A DNA stretch of 64,000 bases from Nageia nagi (Eukaryota > Pinophyta). The notes beneath the pieces are model-generated. The model was not told where the DNA came from and did not search any database. It was given only the letters and a program-made list of their open reading frames with translations. The stretch lies in the NCBI GenBank assembly GCA_050084985.1, contig JBITNC010000001.1:210614001-210678000 (forward strand), given 5' to 3'. Positions 23,085 through 34,420 of this stretch are shown piece by piece (position 1 is the first letter of the stretch; every line of letters starts with the position of its first letter). Position numbers and translations under genes: made by a program.

Positions 23085-25251
23085 AAGATATTGAGTATAT
23101 GAAAGGGATGCATAAGAAGTTGGTAGAAGAATAGGAGAAGAAATAAAAAGAATAAGAAAAAAAGGATGTTGCATTAGAAAAGAAGATGGAGAAAGAAGAT
23201 GCATTAGGAAAAAGAATTATAAAGAAAAGAAAAGTTAAATATCCTAAGAATATATATAAAATATTGAATAAAGGTAAAAAAGAAAATCCAAAACCATTTA
23301 AGATGATGCTTAAAGGATACACCATTGAGCATGGTGAGCATATCACCACATAGATAAAATATGTAGTAGTTGAAGAAGACAAACTTGAAATTAGTGGAGG
23401 TGAATATTTAGATATTACTCAACCTTTTATTATGAATAAAATGATTCATATAATATAATCTTTAGCAAAAGATACATCTAAAGGTAAAGGATATGTATAA
23501 AAGAAGAGAATTCCAACTTAAATAGTTAAAGAGGGAGAGAAAAGTCCAAGGAAAACATAGGGTGAGCCTTCTAAAGTTAACATAATTATAGGTATCCCTT
23601 AACAAAAGGAGGTAATTATTGATTTAGATATTAATGAAGATACTAAAATTTTTATTCCACCTATTTTGGTGCAAAAGATAGATAATTCTAAACAATTGAC
23701 TAATTTTAACAAAGTGAAAAACTCTAATTAAGAATGGTTTGAAAAAATAAGAAAGAAAGAATAAATAATTCCCAAGAAAATTTAGTTATATATAGTTGTA
23801 GACATAAAAAAAAATGTTTTTGAAATTTTATCTAAAGAAATAGATTAGTCTACAAGATAATATTTAGATGTACAAAGAAGTTTTCTACAACTGAGATCAT
23901 ACAAGATTAGTCATATGGATAAAAGGAAGATTATAAAATTGACATGAGTTTAATGGATGTAGATGTAGTCTTCCTTGAATGAAAAGTGGATAAATTTGAA
24001 AGGAAATAAGCCTCAACTAATGATAAGGAGAAATTTCATTTAACATAGATAGCCCTTTTGAACAAATAAATTTAGGAACTACAAGATGCAATAGAATCTT
24101 CAAAATTAGGAAAAGCTATAGAAAAAAAGGAGGAAGAGTTTAAATCTAAGGCTATTGAGTTAAATATGAAAAATGGCTAGATAAAGGCCCTGTAGTTAGA
24201 AATTAGTGCATTAAAAGCTATTTGAAGAGTAAGTAGATATAATACAAAACATGAAAAGATTAGAAGAAGAAATTTTAGTATGACTTGAAATTTTTGTAGG
24301 ACTCTTACATGAACAAGGATACAAATTTAAAGGATGCAACTAAAATTATTCAAAAATGAAGATAAAATTTAAGGATAAATTCAAGACCCAATAAAAGACT
24401 CTAATTTCCCAACAAACATAGGCACCAATGCTAACAAGTTTTTTGATTGAATCACTCAAGAGCATAAAATTAAATTATTGGGTTAAAGTAGTTCCAATCT
24501 TGGATTTGTTACATTTTGTTAAGGAATATGTTATATATTATAATATATAGATAGAAAAATACAAATTTATTTTGGAAAAAAAAGGTAAAGTAGTAAAAAT
24601 GAATAATGAAAATCATGAGATTATCAAGGTTATTAATAAAAAAGAAGCAAAAAATATAGTTACAAATATTTATTATGATCAAATTTTGGCCATGACATAA
24701 AAAACTTCTCATCTATAATAATTGATGCTATGCCCTAAAAAATGTATGAAATGTCTGAATCCATAATAAATAAGTTGAATAATGATTTGAAAGTTTTTGA
24801 TAGAAATAAGGTGCCTTCCCTATACAAGGAAAATAATAATGTTTTTACACTTCAAGAGATGAAGGCATACAGTGACTAGGCTCAAAAGGTAGACAATAAT
24901 TTTAGAGATTAGATGGAGGATAATTTTTAAGACAAGTTCATGAAGTTCATCCATAAAATGGAAAATATAGAAGCATGGTAAGTAGAACTATCTAGGATAA
25001 ATCTAAATATTAACTTGAAAATAATTAATCAGTTTGTTTCTTTGGCCCTACTTATTCATAATATTGAACTTCCAATGGATGTATATTGATGAAAATCCCT
25101 TGCAATTTTACCTAAGGATGGAACATTTTGTACATATGTTTGTATTTTTGATTGAGTTCATGAATTGTTAACACAAATCCACTAGTTGATCATCAAAATG
25201 TATAATCATACATATTTTTTTAAGAAATAAGAAGAGTTTTGTATGGGTATG
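23085..25251 (+). pseudogene. Lys/Glu-rich coiled-coil ORF relic, first part, unknown function
   Basis: Directly after an LTR end, one frame can be followed for about 290 codons with stops mainly at likely Gln sites (KKMEKEDALGKRIIKKRKVK, MLKGYTIEHGEHITT, GGEYLDITQPFIMNK, EVIIDLDINEDTKIFIPPI). After frame changes, heptad-like coiled-coil stretches follow (ELQDAIESSKLGKAIEKKEE, IKALQLEISALKAI with Gln read for TAG), then MKFIHKMENIEAW and LALLIHNIELPMDVY. I do not recognise a family; it does not look like gag, pol or the PMD core. It is interrupted at 25251 by an LTR element and appears to resume at 33953. It may be a protein of a non-autonomous LTR element, because of the LTR tail just upstream. 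Confidence 0.55.
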
Positions 25252-25979
25252 TGTTAACACATAAAAATGAATTTTGATTTAATTAAAATACCTTTTTATA
25301 TATTTGAAATAATTTATTTAATTTATTAAATAAATTCTCTTTTCCATGTTCACTCTCACTTACCTTTATATTTTATGGTAATAAATTGACTCGACATCAT
25401 AATAAGCCTAAGGAGGAGCCTTAGCACTAGACCTATTTCCTATAAAGGTGGAGGGGTTGAGCATGATTAAAGATATAACATGACATGACATAATCTTGAA
25501 TATTTGATAGGTGGTAATATACTTTTATCAATCTTTATCAATGCTTCTAAATGTCACCTATCATCTCTATATTTTTTTATACTCTAACCCTTGCATTTTT
25601 ATGATCTTTCATTCCTTTGTAGTCAAGATTCATCACATCAAAAGTGGGATAATGACATCAATCAAAAGGGTGAGGTATTTTGGAACCTTAACTAAGCTCT
25701 ATCATTGGGCTTCTAGAACTATTTCTAGGTTGAGGTCATATTGGTGGCTCTATATTTTATGGAAGCTTGTTGTTCATACCCTTTTGAACAAATATCACCT
25801 TTGTTCATCATCATAGGTAAAGTACATGTTTGTATCATTTCTTAAATCCAATTTTGATAGGTCAAGGTCAAGTAGGTAATTTTCATCTTTCATGTCATTT
25901 ATTTCTTATTATATTTAGTTGATTAGTGAATTTAATTATTATGTAAATAATCTTAATAATAATTATTTCATTTATAACA
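25252..25979 (+). repeat. 5' LTR of the gag/PMD element
   Basis: It opens TGTTAACAC and ends TATAACA, giving TGTTA/TAACA inverted ends and 728 bp. Long matches to the 3' LTR include GAATTTTGATTTAATTAAAA and CATAATAAGCCTAAGGAGGA. Confidence 0.9.
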
Positions 25980-25980
25980 A

Positions 25981-25994
25981 TTGGTGAACCCAAC
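25981..25994 (+). other. Primer binding site candidate
   Basis: TTGGTGAACCCAAC starts one base after the LTR and has the TGG start of a tRNA complement. The tRNA is not assigned. Confidence 0.55.
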
Positions 25995-26087
25995 TTCTTT
26001 TTGATACATCACATTATCTTTCACTAGTTGCATCGAAACCTAAGGGTTTTGCATAGGACTAATCTTGCATATCAAAGTATTTTAGAA

Positions 26088-28141
26088 ATGGATATACCCA
26101 TTACTATAGATCCTAAAAATCTTTAATATCCTATTATCCCAAAAAATAAAAATATATCACATAAAAATTATTCTAATGTTCCTAGGAGATAAAGTGAAAG
26201 AGTATGGAGAATGCACCTACATGATGAATATGATAGCTCTCTAAAATATTGTAGTCATGCAATCCAAAAAGAAGCATAAATTAATTAAGAAGATCTTGAT
26301 GAGCTTTTATCCAATGCCTTAGAGGTACTCACTAAAATTTTATCTATTCCATGAGGTCAAAAATTGTTAGCTGCAAAAGAATGTCTTCCCTTGCTTGTCC
26401 AAACTTTGTAAGAAGTTGATATCAAAAATAAATACCTCCTAGCTTTTACCCTAGATTATGATCTTGAATATACTAAAAAAAGGTAGGTGATCCAATAAAC
26501 TAAATAGGATTTGACCTAATCCCCTTGTCTATAGGATTACAAGTACTTTAAACCTTCCCAAGTTCCCCTATTATAGCTTCCCATTTGTAATACTATTCTT
26601 GAACCCTAGATTTCAAACCAAACCCTTGGTACTATACATAATCATAGAGATGAAATTGGACCCAAAATTGTCATTTTGTTACCTAAATAGAATCATATCC
26701 CATACTTTTCAATCCTAAGGTTTTCATCCTATAGGTACCTCTTAAATATGATAAAGAGTTCTAAGATAACATTTATGAAGAATATCTAATTGATATCTCA
26801 AAAAATGAAGAACCCCAAAATTCATATATCCTTGAATATTGGATGGATGAACTTGATCTAGTGATCACATTTGGCATGAGATGGAGACCAAATTGGTCAA
26901 ATGCATAATTTAATATCTTAAAGAGAGAATTAAATTTTTTGAAGATTAATTTAGAATAGAAAGCTATTGAACTAGAATGTCAAATGGAATTAGTCAATAA
27001 TTTGGTAAGAACTTTAGAGTAGGAAAAAGTTTATCATTTTGGCTTATTTGAAAAGTTTATAAAAGGAAATAAATATAGATATTGATGGATCATTATCACC
27101 TACACCTCTAGATGATGCATTGCATAAATTACTAGAGTTGAAGCACTAGAAGAATTCCATCATGGCATGCATCAACATGTTTTCCCCTATGGTTCCAAGA
27201 GGTAGTGACCACCCTTGTTTCCATTGTATCTACCAAATAAGGTATGATAAAGAGGTAATATTTACTATGTTTAATGGTTATTTTGATCTTATATTTCATT
27301 TTCAAAGGTATCACTTAGAGTTTATTTCATTTGAAAATGATGACAACTTATTGGCTAAATTATTTCCTCTTAGTTTAAAACTTGAATCATTCTTTTGGTT
27401 TACTAATATGCCTAATGAAAGTATTACATGTTTTGATGATGTTGTTAAAGTTTTCTTAGATTGATATAATTTTTTTATCACATAAGAAACATCTCCTTTA
27501 GATATGTATAAACTAAAATAGAAACAAGGTCATCTTGTTAGGGAGTTCATTATCAAGTGGTCTAAAATAGAAAACCAAGTCCCAATCCCTAACAAAGAAA
27601 AGAAACATGTCCTCTTTTAAGCCTTATTACAATATTGTAGGTATGAATTATTCAATTTTCAAGATTACTCATATGAAAAACTCATAGATGAAATGATTAG
27701 TATAAAGAGGTCCATCATAAATCCTTTAAGGATCCCTTAGCTAACATGAAGAAAAATTTAGTCCAAACCCATACTTCTCCTAATAAACCTAGAAGGAACC
27801 ATCACCATGAACCATAACTCAAAATTATAACTCATGTTAGTCATGATGATATAGAAGTTTAGCAACCTAAAATATCATGTAGGTAGTATACCAAGCTCCA
27901 TGAATATATTAGTGAATTCTTATATGCCTTAGTATTCATTAACTTTTTTCATTATCCACCAATGAAATAGCCTTTACATTAAACCTTAGGCTCTCAAGAA
28001 CACCTCTTTTATAATTTCTATAGGAGATCCAATCATACCACAAAAGAGTATTACCAGCTCAGAAATATCATTCAAGATTTACATGAAAAAGGTAAATTTA
28101 AATTTGACCATAAAATTTCAAATGAGATTTTGCTTTTAAAT
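26088..28141 (+). pseudogene. Gag relic of the gag/PMD element
   Basis: A decayed frame begins at the ATG at 26088 (MDIPITIDPKN). The best-kept part (27162-27740) is a gag core: FHFQRYHLEFISFENDDNLL, AKLFPLSLKLESFFWFTNMP, CFDDVVKVFLD, then VREFIIKWSKIENQVPIP. A knuckle remnant near 28015-28090 reads FYRRSNHTTKEYYQL followed by IIQDLHEKGKF. It aligns with the Tat-type gag knuckle, with its Cys positions replaced by Tyr or other residues. Stops are mostly TAG/TAA at likely Gln codons. No protease follows. Confidence 0.8.
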
Positions 28142-29479
28142 TAGTGTATGATAGTTTGGTGCATCCATAGAACCAAATATTGATGATATTTATTAGTCTA
28201 TTTCCATAATTCAAGAAAGCAAAGCTTGATGATGATGGTAAGAAGTTGTATACCAACAATGCAAGTATCCCACAATCATAATCATAGTAGCAAGTTCAAC
28301 AACCTCCAAGACTAGGTATGATCCTTGATGTTGATGGTGTTTGGGATATTTCATAAATTATTTCATCATATTTTTCTCTTTATGTGTCTCTTTTTCATTA
28401 TTTAATTCAATTTTGCAATGTTTAATATTAAATTAAATGTTTCTTTATTCCTATAACTAGGTGACAATGCTAGAAACCAATGTTGTTGCTATGTTCATAG
28501 TAAGGTTTATTCAAAACTTTGATTTCCTATTTTCTCTATATACATTTTAATATGAAAAAGTGTCCCTATTAATATTTGTTTCATGCTTTTTGGCACATGA
28601 TTTGCATCTATAAAATATATTTTTCTTTCTATTCATTAAACTTTAGGTCTCTTTTTCTATTAATTAGGCCATGTCTAGTGTATGCATCTTCTTTTTTCAA
28701 TTATGTCTTTTCTTTATCCAAGTGTTTCTTATATATTATACCATTTCCACTCTATTATTTCCAAACTTGATGTGATTATTTCTCTTTTTCATCTTCCATG
28801 TGTTCATCTTGGCTAAAATCATCATGTATACAATTTGATTGTTAGGAATTTATTTGTTTTAAGGTTATATTTATTAAATATGTGGTTTAAAATTTTTTTT
28901 TTACATATTTTTCCTTTAAATGTTTACCAAACTTTTGTTTTAATTACTTAAAATTAAAATGTACATGTTCAAATTCAAACATAGTTCCAATAAATAAAAA
29001 ATAAAACACCAAAATAACACACATTTTAGAATAACCAAAATGCATACATATACATATGTGTGTGTGTGTGTGTGTGTGTAATCAAAACATATATCAAGTG
29101 TCCATAGGTCATAAAACATATCTCCATAACAATATCATAAAAAAACATGTCAATTAATACATTATCCTAGTTCTTCCCATAGGAACTTTGATCTACATAT
29201 GGATTTTGGGTCCTACTCCTAGACCTAGACCTCAATTGGTTGGTAGATATGGTAGCCATTGTATGCACATACTAAAGTATTTAATTATCCTTCAATGCAA
29301 TCAATTTATATATTCTATTCACCTCATGATACTATATCACATGAGTTTAAGCCTAAAATATATCAATTTATCCTTGAAGAATATCAATTCGGTCATCTTG
29401 AGCCTTTAATTACAACTATAGGATCACCAACTATGCTTATAGCATTGCTATTTAAGTATCTAGTAATGCATCATAAATA
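28142..29479. other. Non-coding part after gag, with a (TG)n run
   Basis: No pol sequence can be found. The stretch is T- and A-rich and contains a (TG) microsatellite at about 29056-29079. Confidence 0.5.
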
Positions 29480-30901
29480 GTTTATCAATTTTCTTCAAAC
29501 TAAAAATAGATTCATAAATCATATCCTTAGAGTCTAGGTATACCTAAGGTATCCATCAAAAGAGCTGCAACTTTTGATGAGGATGGTGCATTAGGATCTA
29601 TTAGTCAGGTAGGTGATGGAGCATCACCTATATGCATGGGATCCTCACCCACCATCTCTATATACTCCTAATACCCATCCTCCTCCATTACCTCCCCCTC
29701 ACCCTCTTCCTCATCACCCTCATCATCCTTGAGGACTAATGGCATAGGCCTCACTATTTCCCACCATCATATGTACTCAAGAATATGTTGATGAAATGGT
29801 GTGGGCACCCTAGGGGCATGGTCCTTTGGTGTGATCCACTCTACAATCCATGCTATTAGAACCATAAACCCTATTAAAATCACTTAATAGTGATAATATC
29901 TAACCATAATCAACCACACCCTTATCATTAGTACATCCCAAGTCATACTGAACTATCTCAACACTTAATATGGATGGTAGAAATCAATCACCTACCTATG
30001 ATCCTTGATATGGAATGGAGTTATGCTCCCTAATAGCTCATCATATGACTCCTCCCATGTTGTAAAGTTAAAATAAGGATCCCATACCAAATTAATGACA
30101 TCTAAAATATCCAACAACCTTTGACATTCCTTGACTCCCTAAGTCACACCTACCCATTGCACTATGCATCATCAAAACTAGTAGGGCATGTCTACCTATA
30201 TCATTGCAAGAAGATTGGTATGAGCTACATTGATACACTTGTATACCTAAGCCTAAATAATGAATGAATGGGTCATGATCCTACCTACCTTCTTCATAAA
30301 CATAAAGCTATGAAATTCCCTATATAACATGACCAAAATATAGGGTGCCTATGCATATCTCTCATTATGAAGGCATATTCCTTGCATGATCATAATGAAC
30401 CTTGTATGAAAGCATTTATAGTTCTTATCACTACACAAGATTGTATCGATAAGAATCACTACATATAACCTAAAGTACCTAGTGAAGTTCATATCCTTTG
30501 GGGGCATGTAAATTGTATCATGAATAGGTGCACCTTATTTTATTGTAGGTAATGCCACACCCCATCAACTAGTAGCACTAATCCTCCATCTTATCCATAG
30601 CTAGAGTAGCCTATTGTATCAATGTACCCCTTATGTATATCTATATAATGTAGTGGATATCAGTGAGGTTGATATTCATCTTACCCATGGGTAGGTGGAA
30701 TGTGTTGGTTTCATCACATCAATGCTCCATAAGGGCCATCATGAGATATTTTTTACATGGAATTTGCATGATCCCTCTCAAGTGCTTAATTCCATATGCC
30801 TCTAGCAATCCCTTATCATATACCATCATAATAAATTCTACAACCACATCCATGGATGGAATCCATAACTTGCATTGCATCAAGTACACTTGATCCCACA
30901 T
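29480..30901 (-). pseudogene. Second plant mobile domain (PMD) gene relic
   Basis: On the minus strand the frame opens at the ATG at 30901, just behind a pyrimidine-rich acceptor (CTTGTTTGACTTAG), so an upstream exon probably existed. The PMD core reads LLEAYGIKHLRGIMQIPCKK, then ALMEH*CDETNTFHLPMGKM with TGA for the conserved Trp. Later come WDPYFNFTTWEESYDELLG and FYHPY*VLR*FSMTWDV, the family signature with TAG for Gln. The C-terminus has a strongly acidic run (DDEGDEEEGEGEVMEEDG). There is at least one frameshift near 30560, with many TAG codons. It lies between gag and the 3' LTR of the host element, opposite to gag. A PMD is confident; exon 1 was not found. Confidence 0.82.
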
Positions 30902-32559
30902 CTAAGTCAAACAAGAAGTGTAATAGTAACATGAAATGTGAAAAAAATGTAAAGTTAATACTTAAAAGATTAAAACTTAAATGGTATTATATTCATGTTA
31001 TTTCTTACTTTTCATGTTATATTTTTTATAAATTTTGAGTGTATGCATGTTTGTTAAGCCCATACAAGTTTCCTTTTGATATTTTCATGCACACTTGATC
31101 CTGATCATGATGTTAGCAACCTAGTGATGTAGCCCTATTTTAGCCCCCATTTTATGAAAATTTATGATACCCATAATTCTTAACTTAAAATATGTGGTAA
31201 AATTATATCTTTTTTCCTTTCATGCATGTCCAAATATAGTCCTACATTTTTACCCTTATATTTCAAAAAAAAATCAAATTTGGTAAACTAGCCTAAATAA
31301 AAAATGTAAATAATCAAAAAGCTTCTAAATATTGCATAAACTAAGAATATGAGAGAATTTTTGGTACTTTATGTCCCTTTGGTAATATAAAATGATTAAT
31401 GACTAATGACCCTATTGAGAAATTATCTAAAGAGCCATATCACCAATCAATGTAACAATTAAGCCTCTAGCACATTGCAATCCCTCCATAAGCTGAATAG
31501 GACACCTAGAACCTTGTATACTAGAGCTCTAATCACCAAATTGGAAATGCATAAATAAAATACAATTATAACTATTAATAACCAAATTGGAAACCCCTTT
31601 TCCAAATTCCCTACTAAATCTTGTCAATTTCCCTAAATGGAACCTCTTTTTATTATCAACTAGTCACTTGTCCATCTTTATTCCTTTACTTGATACCCTT
31701 TTATACCTATAGCTGAGTGACATTGCTCCCTTCTAATGCTATTACTAGGTTCATATTACCATTTTGTGTCAAATTTAATGGCTAAATTATGTTCTTCTTG
31801 CTCATGCAATAAAATTATTTATCATTCTTTGAAATAAAGTATAAATTGTTAAAAATTCCCTTTGGGATAAATTGGTTAAAATTGAAATCAAATGAATGTC
31901 AAATTTTGTGTTACCTCTTATTTTCTATAATTTTTTTGTTCTTTTTCACCTCATGGATGTGGCACATACATTTAAGGATTTTATTTTTTTACAAAATGCT
32001 TCCTTAACTTGATAATGATGTCATATTCCTACCATTGCCACTAGGTTACAATGATAAATTATAATGTGTTTTCTTTTCTATATGGCATTCAAATGCTTAA
32101 ATGTTGAAAAACATGCTTACTTTTGGTTTAATTGCCCAAAATTTAATGGATGTTCATTTTTACTTTCATGTTTGATAAAATTTTAAATTCCTTTCAAAAA
32201 AATAATATTTCCTTATTTTCATGTCATAAAATGCATATCATTATCAAGCTTATTAGTATGTATTGCAAACAAATGTTATGTCAATAAAATTGCTTATCCA
32301 ATGATTGGTTGAATATATTATCAATTGCTTATCAATGAACATTATTTCTTATCCATACAATTTGCATTAAAAATTGCATATTACTTGTTAAATATATGTT
32401 ATTTATCATGTTTTTCTTAAAATTTGCTTATGAGAATATCGCTTTGTTCAAATTCATGCTTGTCAAAATATAATTTATCATCTTGAATTGATTCTTATCC
32501 TACCAAATGCTTATTATATGGTCAAAATATTTTTAGTATCATATTATTTCTTATCATTG
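30902..32559. other. AT-rich stretch between the PMD relic and the minisatellite
   Basis: No gene is recognised. Any upstream exon and promoter of the minus-strand PMD relic should lie here, but no clear start or donor could be identified. TTATCAT-type words become frequent toward the right. Confidence 0.4.
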
Positions 32560-32890
32560 GCTTTCTTTGTAAGGAAAGGGCACTCTTATCAACAAATCCA
32601 TGAAAACATGATGGCTTGGAGCACCAAGTTGGTCACTTATATCATTAACCTATTTTGTAAGGAAGGGGCACTCTTATTAGCAAATTCATGGTAACATGGT
32701 GGCTTGGGAAACTAATTTAATCATTATTATCATATTAGACCTTTGTAAGTAAGGTTAATCCTTATCATTTGACTTCTTTGTAAAGAAAGGTAATTCTTAT
32801 CATTTGATGTCTTTGTAAGGAAGGGTCAATCTTATCATTTGGTACCTCTGTAAGGAAGTCCCATTCATATCAAAATTCATGGAAGCATGC
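32560..32890. repeat. Minisatellite with two unit lengths
   Basis: Six copies of a TTTGTAAGGAAGG-type core occur. The first three spacings are about 88 bp (units with GGGCACTCTTAT and ATGGCTTGG), and the last three are about 30-40 bp (units with TCTTATCATTTG). It lies in the 3' non-coding part of the gag/PMD element, before its polypurine tract. Confidence 0.7.
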
Positions 32891-33281
32891 TAGATTGGGT
32901 GACCAATCTAATAAATATAAAATATTTATCATATTCATCTCATATTGGTGGTAAAATCACTAAGGATAGGTTTTCTTTATTATCTCTTATCATACTTTCC
33001 ATATCATGTTTATATTTCAAATATATTTCAAAAAATATCTCTTGTCTAAGCTCTTTTTAGGTAGTATTTTCTTTGCCTTGGATTTCTCTTATGATGAGAG
33101 GTTCATCATATCACAACCAAGTTAAATAGAGGGAATAAATTAAGCAAAAATTGAGGCATATAAAGTTACTTCCATGTTATAACTTTTCAGGGAGTATCTT
33201 CTTACTTTTCTTGTTATACTTTGAATTTATGCTTTGGTTTTTTATCTCAAAAGCATTAAAACATATTCAAAGTGGGGCATC

Positions 33282-33948
33282 TATTAACACCTAAAAAAGA
33301 ATTTTGATTTAATTAAAATACCTTTTTAGATATTGGAAATAATTTATTTAATTTATTAAATAAAATATCTTTTCCATGTGCACTCTCACCTACCTTTATA
33401 TTTTGTGGTAATAGGTTGATGGCATCATAATAAGCCTAAGGAGGAGCCTTAACACTAGACCTATTGCTTATCAAGGTGAAGGAGTTTTACATGATCAAAT
33501 GTATGAAATAATACTAAATCCTTGATATATGGTAATATACTTATGTTAATATTTATTGGTATTTCTAAATGCCTCTTATCATCTCTAGATTTTATTATAC
33601 TTTGAGCTCTACATTCTTACAATCTTTCATCCCTTCATGATTGAGATTCAATACATAGAAGATGGGAATATGACATTGAACAAAAGGTCAAAGCATTATA
33701 GAATAGTAACTAGATTCTATCATTTGGTTGAGGTTACATTGGTTTCTCTATGTTTATCCTCTTTCAATTGAATTTTGTTTTTGTTTGTCACCATAAGTAA
33801 AGGGTAGGTTTGTATCTTTCATTAAATCTAGTTTTGATAGGTCAAGTTCAAGTAGGTTAGTTTCATCATTAATGTCATTGATTTCTTGTTATTTTTAGTT
33901 AATTGAAAAACTTAAGTACTCTATAAATTATTATTTTGGTTATAATGA
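33282..33948 (+). repeat. 3' LTR of the gag/PMD element
   Basis: It opens TATTAACAC (TG mutated to TA) after the polypurine tract and ends near TTATAATGA. It is about 60 bp shorter than the 5' LTR because of internal deletions, and differs at many sites, so the insertion is old. Confidence 0.85.
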
Positions 33949-33952
33949 TATG

Positions 33953-34420
33953 ATTTATTTTGAAACTTTATTGATTGATAGGATATTGATGCTTAGTCAA
34001 TTTTGAACATTTCCTATAGTATTTGATTTTGGAAAAGATCTAATAGTATTGACTTGGAAAATTTTTCTATAATAGTTAAAAAATAGAATAGTATTATACT
34101 TAGCTATTTTTTGAATGTTTACAAAGCATTTAATTTTTAGCAAATCTCTGGAAGAATAGAGTAGACCAAATTCTACCAAAATAGTGAAGAAATCAACTAG
34201 CTTATCAGAGAATCAAAATGATACTTTGGAAATATCTAGTTAGTTAGAGATGTTTTAGTTTATCAAAAAAAAATTAGGAGTAATTTAGAAGATATTTCTC
34301 AAAAGAAAAACTATATGTAATACATTTTTTGAAGTAGAAGGGGTTAGATATAGTAGACATTTTCCCTAGTTTGTACTAGCATCATTAAGTATGAAATACG
34401 ACTTGCTTCTTGTTCTCTTA
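33953..34420 (+). pseudogene. Lys/Glu-rich ORF relic, second part
   Basis: After the inserted element an open-looking frame resumes (MIYFETLLIDRILML, FDFGKDLIVLTWKIFL, FIKKKLGV, FLKRKTICNTFFEVEGVRYS), with stops at likely Gln positions. It ends near 34420. Composition and decay style match 23085-25251, and it sits at the other side of the TATG duplication. Joining them is inference. Confidence 0.4.

Larger units (their letters stand above)
25252..33948 (+). mobile_element. Non-autonomous LTR retrotransposon with gag and an antisense PMD gene
   Basis: The two LTRs (25252-25979 and 33282-33948) face the same way. A PBS-like TTGGTGAACCCAAC follows the first, and AAAGTGGGGCATC, a polypurine tract, precedes the second. 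GTATG on the left and TATG on the right are likely remains of the target duplication. Plus-strand coding is limited to gag. No protease, RT, RNase H or integrase motif was found. A PMD relic lies on the minus strand between gag and the 3' LTR. The element splits the Lys/Glu-rich ORF. Confidence 0.85.

Noticed and set aside
23080-23382. Minus-strand ORF rich in Ser, Phe and Tyr with membrane-like character
   Set aside because: It is the reverse of the Lys/Glu-rich plus-strand frame; the hydrophobic look comes from complementing A-rich codons.
30663-30893. Plus-strand ORF over the PMD core
   Set aside because: The opposite strand encodes the PMD motif; this is its shadow.
2065-30901. Reading TAG as a sense codon because so many relics carry it
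   Set aside because: Other regions use normal stops, and TAG sits where deamination of CAG or TGG is expected. Methylation decay is the simpler explanation.
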